Part shown: in pieces, positions 33,201 to 45,197 of the stretch | How the letters are laid out: every line of letters begins with the position of its first letter | Position numbering within the stretch: position 1 is the first letter of the stretch | Origin: Kalmusia sp. IMI 367209 | Taxonomy: Eukaryota > Ascomycota > Dothideomycetes > Pleosporales > Didymosphaeriaceae | Assembly (NCBI GenBank): GCA_027946365.1 | Contig: JAPEUQ010000005.1 | Span: forward strand, 1,054,001 to 1,118,000 | Length of the DNA: 64,000 nucleotides | Direction: 5' to 3' | Made by a program: the position numbers and the translations under genes | The notes under the pieces: generated by a model | Seen by the model: only the letters and a program-made list of their open reading frames with translations | Told to the model about the DNA's origin: nothing | The model's database searches: none

Positions 33201-36200
33201 TTCCCTTTTGCCATCCTTAGCTACGTGCGTTGGGCCCATCTCTTCGAAATGTTCAATTTACTATTTGCTTTCATGCATAGCGATGGCGTTATGGGAAATT
33301 TGCACGATGACTTCTCTTTCCCGGATTTGGGCTCGTGTTCGATTTCGGCACCTCTTGTTTCCATATATACCTCGGTCTTACGAGGCCTCGTTATCTACTG
33401 GTGGTAGAAGGGTGGGTGAGAATGCTCAACGTGGGAGCTCAACGTTTCAATGCAAATATCGTATCGCATCACATCACTTGATCGTCTTCATATAATCTTT
33501 GAGTAATTCCACTCTCTGTCCATATTAACGGAAGCATAGCTTAATCCATCGTGTTTCACCATATCAGGGTAGGTCTTACAGATGGTTTCCAGACGACTTC
33601 GGTATGCCGTGCCAGGCTTTGTTGCCACAGGTGTAGTACCTCACCTGACTCCGGTATCTCAGCGCCTATCATGGCACAAATTGCCATGTGACACCACCAC
33701 TCTCATGGAAGGCCTCCTTCTGACACCAGATTCAATGTCTTTAAGGCCCTTAGACCTCCGCGACGTACCCTCGAACTAAAGAGCATGCCTCTACGTCGGT
33801 AGGTAGAGCTTGCTGGTCAGAACAGGGCAGTCCCCATTCGCAAAAGAGAGAATGTCGACCGGCGTAACAACATCCTTATGCGAGCAGTCATTGGCCGCCA
33901 ACATCCGCATCGAGTCACAATTAGACTCCAGCTTGCAATGTTTTGCAGACAAGATTCATCTCAGCGGCGCACCTAAGAATATCACCTACATACCTAGTTA
34001 TAGACTTGAATACCTTAAAAGACTGACATCAAAATTACAAAGGCTGAACAAGGATGATCATTAGCGAATTAAGAGACAGATTCGTAAAAATGCTAGTTTC
34101 TTCATCAGATGCAAAATACACACCCGGTACGATCAGATCTATACAGCCCAATCGAGTAGCACAGGCTCCTTCGCTGCGCGGGTTTGCGCAATCCTCTTTT
34201 TGTGAACGTTAGAACATCTATCACGAAAGCAAAAACTATTTATCGCGTTCGCTATCGTAAGTTCACGTACGGAAGACAGCTATGGTACATCGCGAAAATC
34301 TAGCGGCTCAAAGTTCGAGGAGTGAATAACTCACTAAGCCATACGCGTTCAAATACGAAACATATACCAGGCAGCAAATGTCAACTAGGAGGGTAAGCAA
34401 ATGTTGCGATACCTAAACTCCCATTATAGACATCCATTACATCATCCTGTAGTCTCAATACACATGCACTGATTTTGACTAACCTGTTCAGATGAAAAAC
34501 CTTAGAACGCCTTTCTTCTAACATAGTGAACACATGCTGCCATCCTCGCCAACTATGCGCTCCACATCCAAGGAGGAGGCGGTGAAGAAATCATGTTTCC
34601 TTAGAAACTAAAGGAGCATTTAGCAAAGCGGCCGTAGACCAGATATACAATATTTTCTTCGACTTTCAGGGCAAGCAATTGTTGATCTAATCGAACGAGG
34701 CTTTGGAAGGTTTCCCATGACTGATCTCTACGGTAACAGATACTTTCATAAAGATTGACTTCCACATTGATGCAACTACTGTACCCAGCCAAGCAGCTAA
34801 TATGAAGTGGTAGAGACAGGAAAATTGAGATTACCCCTCACTGGGCACAATCTTACTGCGAAGACGCCGAGTGAATACTATGAATGGAAAACACACCTTT
34901 TCGGGAGATTGAAAGGTGATTGAAGGGTATCAAAACCATACAATACCCGTGTTCGATCTCACGGGCAACAAGGGCTGGTCCCAAAACGCAAAAAGTACTT
35001 TATGCTAGGGACTCTGGACATGTCATCGAACTACAGTCAGCACATGGCCGCTGCCACAATCGCTCGATCCATTGATGAAGAGTTTGGCACGACAAAAGTC
35101 AGATCTTAATCTTAAGATCCCGACCTTCAAAAATTGATTGGGCAAAATTGGGTAAATTGAAAAGTAGTCCTGACCTTGAGCGTCTTAGGGTGTGTAAAGC
35201 TGTGCCAATGTTCTCATTTCTGGCAAGTTATGACTTGAGCCAAGCTGTTTTATGCTCAGTTCCTGAGTTTTGTGGGGCGGACTCCGTACTGCAGGGAACT
35301 TAATCTCAGAAACTCTGAGCTGATTGCATTCTCTACGAAACAAAGTGACAGCTTTTCCGGAAATATATCAAGGCGTGACGTTATTCTGTTGCAAAACTTA
35401 GGCTGCGATCACATGGTTTTTCACTCAAGCTGCGTAATCATGACACGCGTCAGATCAAAATCAGTAATCTTGACACAGGAATATATTCACATCAGCAAAC
35501 ATGTTCTATTACAAACACTTATGTCAAAGAACCTGCAGTACTCAGGGATGGATTGGAGATAGTGTAACCAGAAACGGGTTATTATGTATGAAAGAAAGAC
35601 GAATTGCTACCTCCTAAAGTCGATAGCGCAAGGAGGGTATATACAGTCCTAACTAGGCCTCTCTAGTGCTAGATTACAATCTTTTTCAGTGACCCGTTGA
35701 GGTCAGAACCGGCTCCACTACATACGGCCTAGTCGACTGAATTTGGTCAATTGTTGTTGACCAGTCTCGTGACAGTTTATCCAATTTCATCTTAAAAATA
35801 GCGATCTCGATAGAGGTTACAAAAATGGAAGGCTAGATGACAAAAAGGAATAACGTATGGAGTAATGATCAGAGTAATGATGGCTCAGCTGCCTAAAGGG
35901 TAAAGTATGCTTATCTCGGATCCACGCTTGCTTCTTCTATAAGCGTCTGGAACACTAGAGGAAAAGTGACGGTGCCCCCAATGTCACTAGCAGAACGCTG
36001 AAGATTTAAAGGCCGTGTATGTAGTGCAATCAAAGGACTTTCCACAATTCAAAGGCAAAATACCGCCAAATCTCCCGAATGATGGTACGGAAAGGGGAAG
36101 AGTGGCGACGGGCTCTTGCATGCAGAGGACAACTGCTTGATTACGTCGGAGCAACTAACGGCCGCGGGCCTGCGTAGAGGCTTGCAGATAGCGCCGCCGT

Positions 36201-38524
36201 GGCGTACTGTAGCAGCATCTTCCTTTGCTCACACGCTATCTATCTAGGAATCAGATTGCCAGTAAAGATTGACCTCATTGTCTTCTCTGTCTATCTTGAG
36301 TGTATATTTGGGCCCACTGACTGGCGAGTCTGGCAACCGAACTTACCCTCAAGAAGTTCTAGAGCTAGCCGGTCTCCCAGCTACCAATAGTGATCGGTCG
36401 ATTTGATCAATGACGATGTCGCTGCTCCTCAATCGGGACCCTTCAATCTCCACTTCTTCTGGAAAACCCTTTATCCCTATGTGATCCATATACTCTTTTA
36501 TCCATAGGGGAGTAATACCACCTCGACGCTCGTCCTCAAGCGTCTTTCAACAGTATTCTGACCGTCTCCCCCTCCCTCCATCTGAGCACTTTACCACGGC
36601 CCCTGCCTCAACCACGAACCTTATTACGCAGCAGCCAGCCCCCTTCTGCCCTTTTCCAACATCCCCCTCCATCTGCCGGCTTCCCATACCCACCGACACT
36701 ACAACTACCGTTCCCCGGTGCCACTCTAGACCCGCCGTTCCCCCTCCCCCACAATCCATGGTACACTTGCCGAAACACCATCCGTGGTTCGCAACCAGCC
36801 ACGCGCACACCCAGCCACGCGCACAAGACACGAAACTAGCTCGACAGGACCCGGGAATCTCGAACCCACTCGCCGGCACGGGACGATCCATCCGCCGGCA
36901 CGGCAGAGGAATTGGTATGGTACGGGGGGACACACGACAGCGGGCCCCACCCAGGAACCACACCGCACCTCGGGCGAAGCAGAAACCCATGGAAAAGGTC
37001 ATCATTTGTGCCCCCTTTCCCCTAAAGAGAAAACATGCTCACGAAAGAGGGGGTAACCATGCAGCATGGGATCAGGGTGGCAAACAAGTAACCCGAGAAT
37101 ACGCGACCAAGTCAGCACGCCACTTTGACCGAGGCAACGCCGCCATGATACCCTTGGTAAGCTGGAAGGTAGCATGCGAGTAGACGAGTGTGCGTGTGAA
37201 GAACAAAACGAAAGCCATGTACCATGTGGACGTACGTACGCGTCATCTTGGTCTCTTCCCAATCTCCCCCGTCCGCCCGTCGTCATCGTATGACGGATGA
37301 CAATTCCAACACCGGCTTGTACTCTTGTCTTACATCCGTGTGCCAGCTGCTGTCTTCGAGAGACAACCACCCCCCGGGAAGAGGAAACGCCTCTCCATCA
37401 ACATCAAACGTAAGCATGCAAGTACCCCGGGCTGCGCGCTCGCCGAGACATCCTCAGACAAGCCAGCAATGGCAACTCTTCTGGGTTTTCCTAAAATATA
37501 CCTGGGACAGAATCGAGAGATTGTACGCACGCTGGTGGTGAGGGGCGGGCCAAAAGGTTCAATGAGCATTTACTCGCAGGTAGCAATTATATCGATTTAC
37601 CGATTTACCGATTTACTTTACGTACGTGTGATGTGTAGCCATGTGCATTGCAGACTTCGAGCTCGGAAAGCCAAAAAAAAAAAAGCAAAACAAAACCAAT
37701 AGAGCGTTTCCAAAAACTAGCGATAAAAAAGCAAAATACCACCCAATCATGAGATACTAGCAAGGAAAAGACAGTGCAAGTAACGTGCAGACAAATTGAT
37801 CGCAAGACAAAACAAATCAAAACGAAAACTGGGAATCTCAAAGAGCACAAACAGCCACATACCAGAGCACAAAAGCTGCTGGACCCGAAAAGCACCAGTG
37901 AGATGCAAGATGTCCCTTCTAAGATCGTTTTTGCGCTGAAAACTTCAAAAACCGGCCCAATTTAATGTCGCAAACTGACAGCGCTTGCCAACGACTCCTT
38001 GCTTCGTCTTATAAAATCCAAAGATTCCCTCCAGGCTGAGTGAGACACCGTCTCTAAAGAAATTTCCTCTGCTTTGCTTTTGTCGTGACCGACAGTGCTC
38101 AAATGATGAGACGAAAACGACGCCGCTGCGCAAGACATGGCATGGACGGGACGCTGAGCAGGGAAAATTCCGTTCGAGTGAATTGTAGAGCATCACGAAA
38201 TGAGGAACCCGTTTCGGACATCGTCGTCCGACGGGCAGACGAGGCGAGAAAGCGCAGATTGAGAACTGTCGAGGAGGGTGAGAGGAATCATGAAATGAAA
38301 AGGAACTTGAAATGCCATAGGAAAGCAAAGAGCCACCCAAATGCGTCTCCCCAATCCGTAACATCCCTTGGAGATGGCTCGGCACGGAAGAGAAGACTTG
38401 ACATTATACATGAATAAAAACCGAGAGAAATCGTTGAGCGCGAAAATACGACGCGTTGCCGCAAGCATCAGCTCTAGCAGAAGACCAGCTCCAGAGCCTT
38501 GTTTTTAGGAAAGCCCTACGTTGA
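33201..38524. other. 5.3 kb gene desert
   Basis: No convincing coding frame, RNA gene or transposon is visible. The first 300 bases are probably the 3' end of the fibroin-3-like gene. From about 33.9 to 36.2 kb the sequence is visibly AT-richer than the flanks. The segment 36.5-37.4 kb is C-rich on the plus strand. The longest open frames (for example 36547-37005 minus and 36758-37183 plus) overlap on opposite strands and have no protein-like content. Confidence 0.5.
37593..37616. repeat. Three tandem copies of CGATTTAC
   Basis: Three perfect, adjacent eight-base copies. Confidence 0.9.
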
Positions 38525-39900
38525 CTACATGGGACGCCGATTAAGCATGTTGAGCATGTTCGAGTCGGTCGAGCTGCGTCCGTTTCCGTTATCGCTCACT
38601 AGGTCATTGATGCGCATGCCAGGTCTATTGGTTGGCTGCGAGGTGGGTGGAGGCGTCGTACCGTCGTTCCGAGCGGGCAGTGGATGGAGACTGCCATTGG
38701 TCTGCGGGGGCGGATAATGAGCGGTACCACCTGGTGTGGTGGGAGGAGCCTGCGTGTGTGGCGAAGAAGATGCACGGCCGCCTTCGTACGGATATGCGCT
38801 GGGCGGAGATGCCCGACGAGGTGGTTGCGAAGCGTAGTAGGGTTGTTGACTATGCTGAGGCGGCGCACTCGAATAAGAGGCAGACGAGTTCGCTGGAGAC
38901 GCAGCGCTGGTTAGAGGTGGTTCTGGATACGAATATTCCGGCCCAGCGCCTCGATGAGCGAGCTGTGATGCTGCTGAACCTGGCCTCGGTGGAGGCAAGG
39001 TAGGAGTGTGAGGCTCCGGATGGGGCCTCTTCCTCCCTGGCAGCGAATCACGGCTCGCTTCATCGTAAGGAGCAGCAGATGGACCATAAGCAGAATGAGC
39101 TTGGTACGGACCTGGAGGGGCCTGTAGGACTAGGCAGATAGGCACCCTGTGGCGGGGGCGGCTGCTGTTGTTGCTGGCGTGGCGGTTGGCCATACCCATC
39201 GCCTTGCGGCGGCAGTGGCTGCCCGTACGCACCGTACATGGGCGGCGGGGCGCCGACGCCGCGCCATACCGTGTGCGCGGGTACGAAGGCTTGCGTTTGG
39301 GCCGACACAGGTGTGAAGATGCAGTCCTGATTGAAACGCATGCAATTGGAGCAGCGGCCATCATCGGTAGCCTCGAAACCCGAGCATCGAATCTGCTGGA
39401 GTGTGAGCAAGTTTTTGTCGTAGGCAAGTCGCAAATGGCATTTACCTTGCGTCTCCTGCAGTACCGGCAGGCAATGGCAGTTCGCTGTCGCGGTGCTGGC
39501 GGCTGGTGGTGCTGGCTCATGTAGCCTGGAGGGGGCGGCGGGGCGCGGTATGGGTCGGTCGGAGGTGGTGCTTGATTCCACTCCTGAGGGCCTGGAAGAC
39601 GGTACGGTTGCTGAGCCTGGTGGTGGTGGGCGGCCATGTCCGGACGAGGTTCTCGTGGTTGTTGTGCAGCGGGAGGAGGGAGCGAAGTATTGATCTGGGA
39701 GAGCGGCAGCGGTCAGCATATGAGATGACGGCGGATGGGCATGTGTGTGGGCCCATGTTCAGCTGCTTTGGACTGGGGGGGGGCACATGACTCTTACTTA
39801 CATGAGGAGGCGGTGGGTAGGAACCGTGGGCAGGCTGCTGCGAGGTCGGCGGCTGCCAGTGCGTGGGGAGCTGACCTGGGCCGCCCTGGTGAGGGAACAT
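38525..39900 (-). CDS. Zn(II)2Cys6 fungal transcription factor
   Basis: Four exons on the minus strand (39900-39802, 39694-39446, 39392-39233, 39129-38525) give about 370 residues. After a Pro/Gln/His-rich start, the zinc cluster reads CRYCRRRK across an intron to IRCSGFE, then CSNCMRFNQDC. The six cysteines at about 109, 112, 119, 130, 133 and 140 fit C-X2-C-X6-C-X10-C-X2-C-X6-C. The next block, FVPAHTVWRG, looks conserved. The C-terminal half is Pro/Ser/Tyr-rich and ends GMRINDLVSDN and NMLNMLNRR. The third intron (39130-39232) is my inference: without it a frame change separates the zinc cluster from the C-terminal half. No fungal-specific TF domain is present. Targets are unknown. Confidence 0.83.
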
Positions 39901-40005
39901 GGCGACGATGGGGTCAACGGGCGAACAGGTGGTTTTAAGGATCGCCTTGCGCAGTCCTGGCCGTCACACCAACCATAGACCAGGGGAGGCGAGTGGGCTC
40001 GAGGC

Positions 40006-40020
40006 AAAAAAAAAAAAAAA
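40006..40020. repeat. Run of 15 A
   Basis: Homopolymer about 105 bases upstream of the regulator start codon (the regulator is on the minus strand, so it reads as T there). Confidence 0.9.
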
Positions 40021-40641
40021 GGAAGATGGTGGTGCGGGTGATCCTCTGGGGCGCTGTGAAGGTTGCACAGATTATGGCGGGCCGCGACGACGGCTGCAAG
40101 TCAGAAAAGAGGGCAGTGCAAATGCAGCTTCGAGGGCAGGCCAAGACAGCTGCAGGCGGGGCGGCACTTTGGACAGCCGCGAGGAACGTTGGAGGCAAGC
40201 TGTGGTGTGCGGCGCTTGGGGTGCGGTGCTTCTCGAAGGCGCGTGGAGAAAGAGGCGCGGAGGGAGACCCAGGAGAATGGAAACGAAAGGGAGGAGAGGG
40301 TTGCGGCGGGAAGGCGATTACTTTACTATTCCGCGCCCGAACTCCCAAACCGGCGCACGGACTGGGATTTGTGCCTGCTCCTGGCTCGCACTGGCTGGCG
40401 CTGGCTCGCCGTGGGCTTGCTGGGGCCGCGCTGGCACAGGGCGGATCGCAAAACTAGCCGTGCTCTAGCGCAGCGTGCGGCCCTCGCGCAGAAGGCGGCG
40501 AGGTGTGGAGAGTGTGCAGCGCGGCTGTCCGTCCAGGGACGAGGGCGCAAAAACGTGCGCCCACACGAGGTGTCTCTGTGCAGCGTTGTACCGTGCCGCG
40601 GCGCTGTACAGCGGCTGCAGCGCTCTGCTTTGGGCCGGCGG

Positions 40642-40672
40642 GACTGGCGACTGGCGACTGGCGACTGGCGAC
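40642..40672. repeat. Heptamer GACTGGC, four copies
   Basis: Four perfect tandem copies with a partial fifth. Confidence 0.9.
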
Positions 40673-40991
40673 AGGGCGGCGGTGAATTGGCGGCCTGCTG
40701 GGCTTGGGCGAGTGACAAGAGGAGAGCCAGGCGACGGGGGTGTGGATGGCGTTTTGTGCGGGCCGAGAGGAAGCCAAGATGCTGTCCGGGACGCACACCT
40801 TTGAGGCGGAAGGGGCCGCTGCCCCTTGTCATGCAGCTCTCGCGTGGTCTGCGATCGGCCTAGGTCGCTTTAAAAATGCAGCCCAGCCGCCCGCACATAG
40901 CAAAGCGTGCTCCCCGCGATGCTGCACCTGGCCATCTCGCCCACCCCGTGCGACGTCGACTGTGAATGCAGTTTGGCGCGAGCCCACGCCG

Positions 40992-40994
<3 letters not shown>

Positions 40995-41030
<36 letters not shown>
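40995..41030. repeat. (TC)18 microsatellite
   Basis: Uninterrupted TC dinucleotide run, the longest microsatellite in the window. Confidence 0.95.
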
Positions 41031-41034
<4 letters not shown>

Positions 41035-42610
41035 CTTGCACTCGCCCTCCTCACGCTGTCCGGGTGCGGCTGCTGGCAACCATGTCAACCATGGCTCTGC
41101 CGCGCAAAAAAAAGGGTCCCCGACCACCTGGCCATTTGCGCTGCTCGCCGCCCGCATGTGGTGCAATGTGTTCCCTTCTCCGCCCGCTCCCATTTCCGTT
41201 GCCTGCCAGGTCGCCGCCGGCACATCCTGGGACGTGAGATGAGGATGGGCGCCCCGAGTCCTACCAGGTGCATCCCGCTCCCTGGGCGGCGGGTAGCAAG
41301 GGCCGCATGTGAGGTAGGGCTGGCCGCTCGTGCGTCGCCGTGGCTGAACAGGCGGTCATTTCCTGCTGCCACGGCGCCGTGTTGGTGTGCAAGCGGGCCA
41401 GTGACGTGAGCCCCGGCTCGTCGAGTAGACGTGAGCTCCCCTGTGCGTGACTCGCCGGCATCAGACAATTCTTTCGTCAGCCGGGGGGGGGAAGGGAGAG
41501 AGGGGCTCAGGCCCGCGCAAAACAATTAGCGGGCGGGCAGGCTCCTGTCTGGGCTAACAACGTTCAACAGCTCGCAAACGCCCAGGGGCGTCTTTTGCGT
41601 GTGAGCCTGACCATGTTCGCCGGCCGCGTGTTTGCAAAAACCTGCCGCGCCGTCGTGCTCCTAGTTCCGCGACGAACCAGCCGAGAGGAAGCTCGAATCA
41701 GTGCATCAAATCTGACATCCGCCGTTCAGTCGATCCATCCCGACCCTTGTACCGGCGCCGTCTTAGCAGAGGGATGCCATCCATGGTACGCCAGCCTGCC
41801 ACGATTCTGATTCGCCCGGACGCGCGCGCGCCCTGCGGGACCCCGTCGAGGCAAGACAAGAGGTCAATTTAGAAATGCCCTAGGCGCAATGACTCGCAGC
41901 GCGGAGGGGAACGGATGGGACACAGCAGAGCGCCCGGTGGGCGAAACACACTTCTCTCCTCGCCGTTGACGGTTGACCTAGGCTCGGATCCCAGAAGAAG
42001 GTTCAGCTAGCGGGGATCGGCGTGGAGGCAGCGATGCTGATGAAACCCCAACCGTTGGCCGTGGTGGCCGCCGTCGCATACTGACGAACTGGTCTGCTTG
42101 TCTTTGTCCTGTCCGCCATACGCTAGCATCGATAGCATGCTGCGGCAAATGCACGCTGACGGGCCGCTGATTCACTTGGTGTGAACCCGGTGACAGACGG
42201 CCAGACGTCGGCGACCAATGGGCCGCAGCCCCCTGCAGCAATCAGTATTCCTGGTGGTCTTCAATCTGTGCTGGAAGGAGTCGGTGTGTGTGTGCGCGAG
42301 CCTGTGTGCGTGTGCGTGTGGTATGTGTGGTGTTCCTTGCATGAGCCGAGCTAGAGACGGGTAAATCCTCAACCCATGACGGTGACCACGGACGCAAGCA
42401 AAAAGCTTGCTGGGCAAGACGAGGTCACAAGACGAGCTGCCACCGGTCAGGCGTTGTCCTCCCGGCGGTGGCAGACCAGCGTCCCTAATTGTTCGCGAGC
42501 AGCCCGACGCGGGCCAGAGCCAATTGTCAGCGCAAGGCTGAGGCTGCATTTGATTGACTGCCACACCGCGGCGACGCCCATGGGCGAGGGCATGGCGAAG
42601 TGTGGTAGCT

Positions 42611-42638
42611 GGATGGATGGATGGATGGATGGATGGAT
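42611..42638. repeat. (GGAT)7 microsatellite
   Basis: Seven perfect tetranucleotide copies. Confidence 0.95.
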
Positions 42639-42662
42639 GCTCTGGCGAAGGCAGCCCTGCGC

Positions 42663-42678
42663 GTGTGTGTGTGTGTGT
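42663..42678. repeat. (GT)8 microsatellite
   Basis: Eight GT units, 25 bases from the GGAT array. Confidence 0.9.
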
Positions 42679-43300
42679 GGGCAGGCAGTTACATGCTCGG
42701 GCGTAGCTTCCCTAAAGAGCACGAGTAAACAGCTGTCAGCCGCCTCCCGCTAGCCCGTCGTAATCCGCCCGGTACATGTACCCATCGTCGCCTCGCAACA
42801 TCTGAACACGGCAAGAGTGATCCAGGGCGCCGTATGAAGCGCGGAAGGCGCGACCGGGTTGATGCCCACCGCGCTGTTTACCCACCCAGGCGGACTCCCA
42901 TTACCGTCACCGCCTGCGGGAGCGCGGCACGGACGTCCTCGACTGTGCCGCCGTGTGCTGTGCCGTCTGCCCATGTACAGTACCTGAAGCAGCACAGTCC
43001 ACGGTCCGCCGGGAACTAGTAGATGAAACATTGCTGCAACAGGTGGCACGAGATCACGGGCCGGGACGAGGATCAGATTGTGGGCGTGAAGGTACGAGGC
43101 ATGGCAATTACCGCATCCGCAGCAGCAGTCAGATTAACGACGCTTTGTGCTACGCGGGCGGTGCGGGGGGACAAGGGGTTGGGGGTGGGTTGAAATGCAT
43201 GGGGCCGAATCGAATATACTCACGCGTCGTCGACCTCCTCGTACTCGCGCAGCGGCTGCTCGGTCATAGTGGACCTCTTGCATGCGTGTGAGAGCGAGAA

Positions 43301-43316
43301 AGAGAGAGAGAGAGAG
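43301..43316. repeat. (AG)8 microsatellite
   Basis: Eight AG units within a purine-rich stretch. Confidence 0.9.
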
Positions 43317-44076
43317 GGACGGTGTGTATCGCAGTGTGTCCCTCTTCCTTGCAGCCGTCAATCAAGCCTGCCGTGTTCTGTGCTGCATGGAAGAGCCGAC
43401 ACGAGATGGATATGGAAAAGACACGACAGAGCCACCACCAACACGCGGAGAGCAAACCTCGGAATGGTCACGACGCACCTTTCCTTGGACACCGCGCTAA
43501 GGACGAGCGTGTCACTGGCTGAAGGGTATCAACTGACCGATGGCGTTGATAATCGCATACGCTCTTGTAGTCTCGCATATATCGATAGTCGCACGCCGCA
43601 AGGTCGCAGGCAGGCTGCTTGTTGTATGCAAGGAATTCCATCCCCCGCAGTAGCGCAGTCGACGGCATCGCGAGACAGCAAAGGCACAGCATGGAAGCCG
43701 GACGAAGGGTGCTTACGGTCCTGTTTTGACAGGATTCCCCGCTCCGTCAGCGAGGCGATATTCTCCTTCCAACGGCCCCCAAAGCATTGTCGCACCACCA
43801 CCTCGATTTAAGCGCAATTCCAGCGGCGGGGTGAGCATGCAGGACGGGACGATCTAGGAGAATGTGGCACTTCGCGACGTGCCCAACGTTTGGCAGGCGG
43901 GACGCCATCTCACCCGAGGTCAATGGGATGCGAAATCCAGCGCTCCGTTTCTGGGATTGGCCAGGATGCAACAAAATGTACGAGTAATCGCCGTGTGATT
44001 CGCTGCCGAGTTATTAATAGGCGGCGATCGGTGTGCCTAGGCAAGACGTCAAGACGCGGCATGCGCACCCGTAGGG

Positions 44077-44150
44077 CACACACACACACGCTCACACGCT
44101 CACACGCTCACACACACCGCACACACACACACTCACACACACCGACACAC
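44077..44150. repeat. Imperfect (CA)n array
   Basis: About 74 bases of CA repeats interrupted by CG and CT, including a CTCACACG unit repeated three times. Confidence 0.9.
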
Positions 44151-44296
44151 CGCCGTTCTAGACGTGGCAGCGGGCGGGCAGAAAATGCCTCCCACCTGCT
44201 GATGTGCCAGGGGTCATCGGAACAAGGCCGGTCGTAGAAGCCGCTGGGCGGTGCTGCGCTTGTTCTTCCTTCTGTTGGCTTTTCTGCGTGTGCCTA

Positions 44297-44298
<2 letters not shown>

Positions 44299-44326
<28 letters not shown>
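44299..44326. repeat. Heptamer TGAGCGC, four copies
   Basis: Four perfect tandem copies. AGCGCT within each unit is self-complementary. Confidence 0.9.
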
Positions 44327-44329
<3 letters not shown>

Positions 44330-45197
44330 CCGAAAGGCGCCTTTTGCAGCGTGCCACCACTGATCGCCTCCCTGTACCACCTGGTGCAAGCCGTGATACG
44401 GCGCCCAACCGCGTGTCCAAGGAGCCGGCTGCGACAGACAGCATGGAGATTTCTCTGATGCATGGGCTGGTGTGGGCCTTGGGCTGGGCGAGACAGACAG
44501 CAAGCACCCCATGCGCTGAACGAATTGCGCACCGGCCCGTCGCGGCCTGCTGCTGTGACATACAGCGACCAGGGTGGAGTGGAGAACAGTCCATCGGATG
44601 AACACGCCGGAAGACGTAACCGGTCCCTGTACAGTAATCTGGGCGCTGCTGCACCGTCATCGAGCTCCCGCAGACGAGCAGCGCATGCGCCGTCCCTGCT
44701 GCAACGGGTCGACGACAGCGCCGTCTTTGAACCATGGCCAGGCCGGTTGCGAACCCCGTCGAGCGCGGCTACGAGCCTACGAGGACGCGGCCCGCCCTGT
44801 GTTGGACTGAGGGCCGGGGTTTCGGCGGCCAGCGCTCGAGGCGACGCATCCCTGGCTGTCTTCGTTTAGGCGCCATGCGGCAACCTGGGCCATCCTGGGC
44901 CGTCCTGGGCCGCCGTCGTTAGCAGGTCCCGTGACCGGCGACGCATGCGGGCTATGACGCGCTAATGCAAAACTTCGTTTGATTGCCTCGCTTCGCCCTC
45001 CAGTGAGCGCCACTGCCGGCACACCAACCCTTGGCTGCACGCGTCTATTGGGCGCCTGCGGAGCAAGCCCTGCTGCCACCCACCCCCGTTCCACCAATCC
45101 CGCCGCGACTCGACAACATTCTCGGTGCGAGCGAGTGAAACCATCATTCGAGAGCGCGCCCACCAGCTGCTCCGCCGCACGCGGACATGCAACCTCC

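Larger units (their letters stand above)
39901..45197. other. 5.3 kb GC-rich non-coding tract upstream of the regulator
   Basis: The region is visibly GC-rich, so open frames appear in all six readings, but none has a recognisable domain and all are dominated by Ala, Arg, Pro and Gly. It holds many simple repeats, listed separately. Part of it may be a long 5' leader or promoter of the Zn2Cys6 gene at its left edge. The right end abuts the last exon of the DUF2461 gene. Confidence 0.5.

Noticed and set aside
36547..37205. Overlapping long open frames on both strands in the desert
   Set aside because: Both strands are open because of base composition; the products are low complexity with no domain-like pattern.
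33201..38524. A decayed transposon filling the desert
   Set aside because: No terminal repeats, no reverse transcriptase or transposase pieces could be read, even allowing stops, although I did not read all six frames at every position.
40063..41409. Several open frames over 100 codons in the GC-rich tract
   Set aside because: They overlap in up to six frames, are Ala/Arg/Gly/Pro-rich, and some read through the (TC)18 run as Ser-Leu repeats.
44077..44326. A CRISPR-like or centromere-like array
   Set aside because: The units are simple dinucleotide or heptamer repeats with no spacers.
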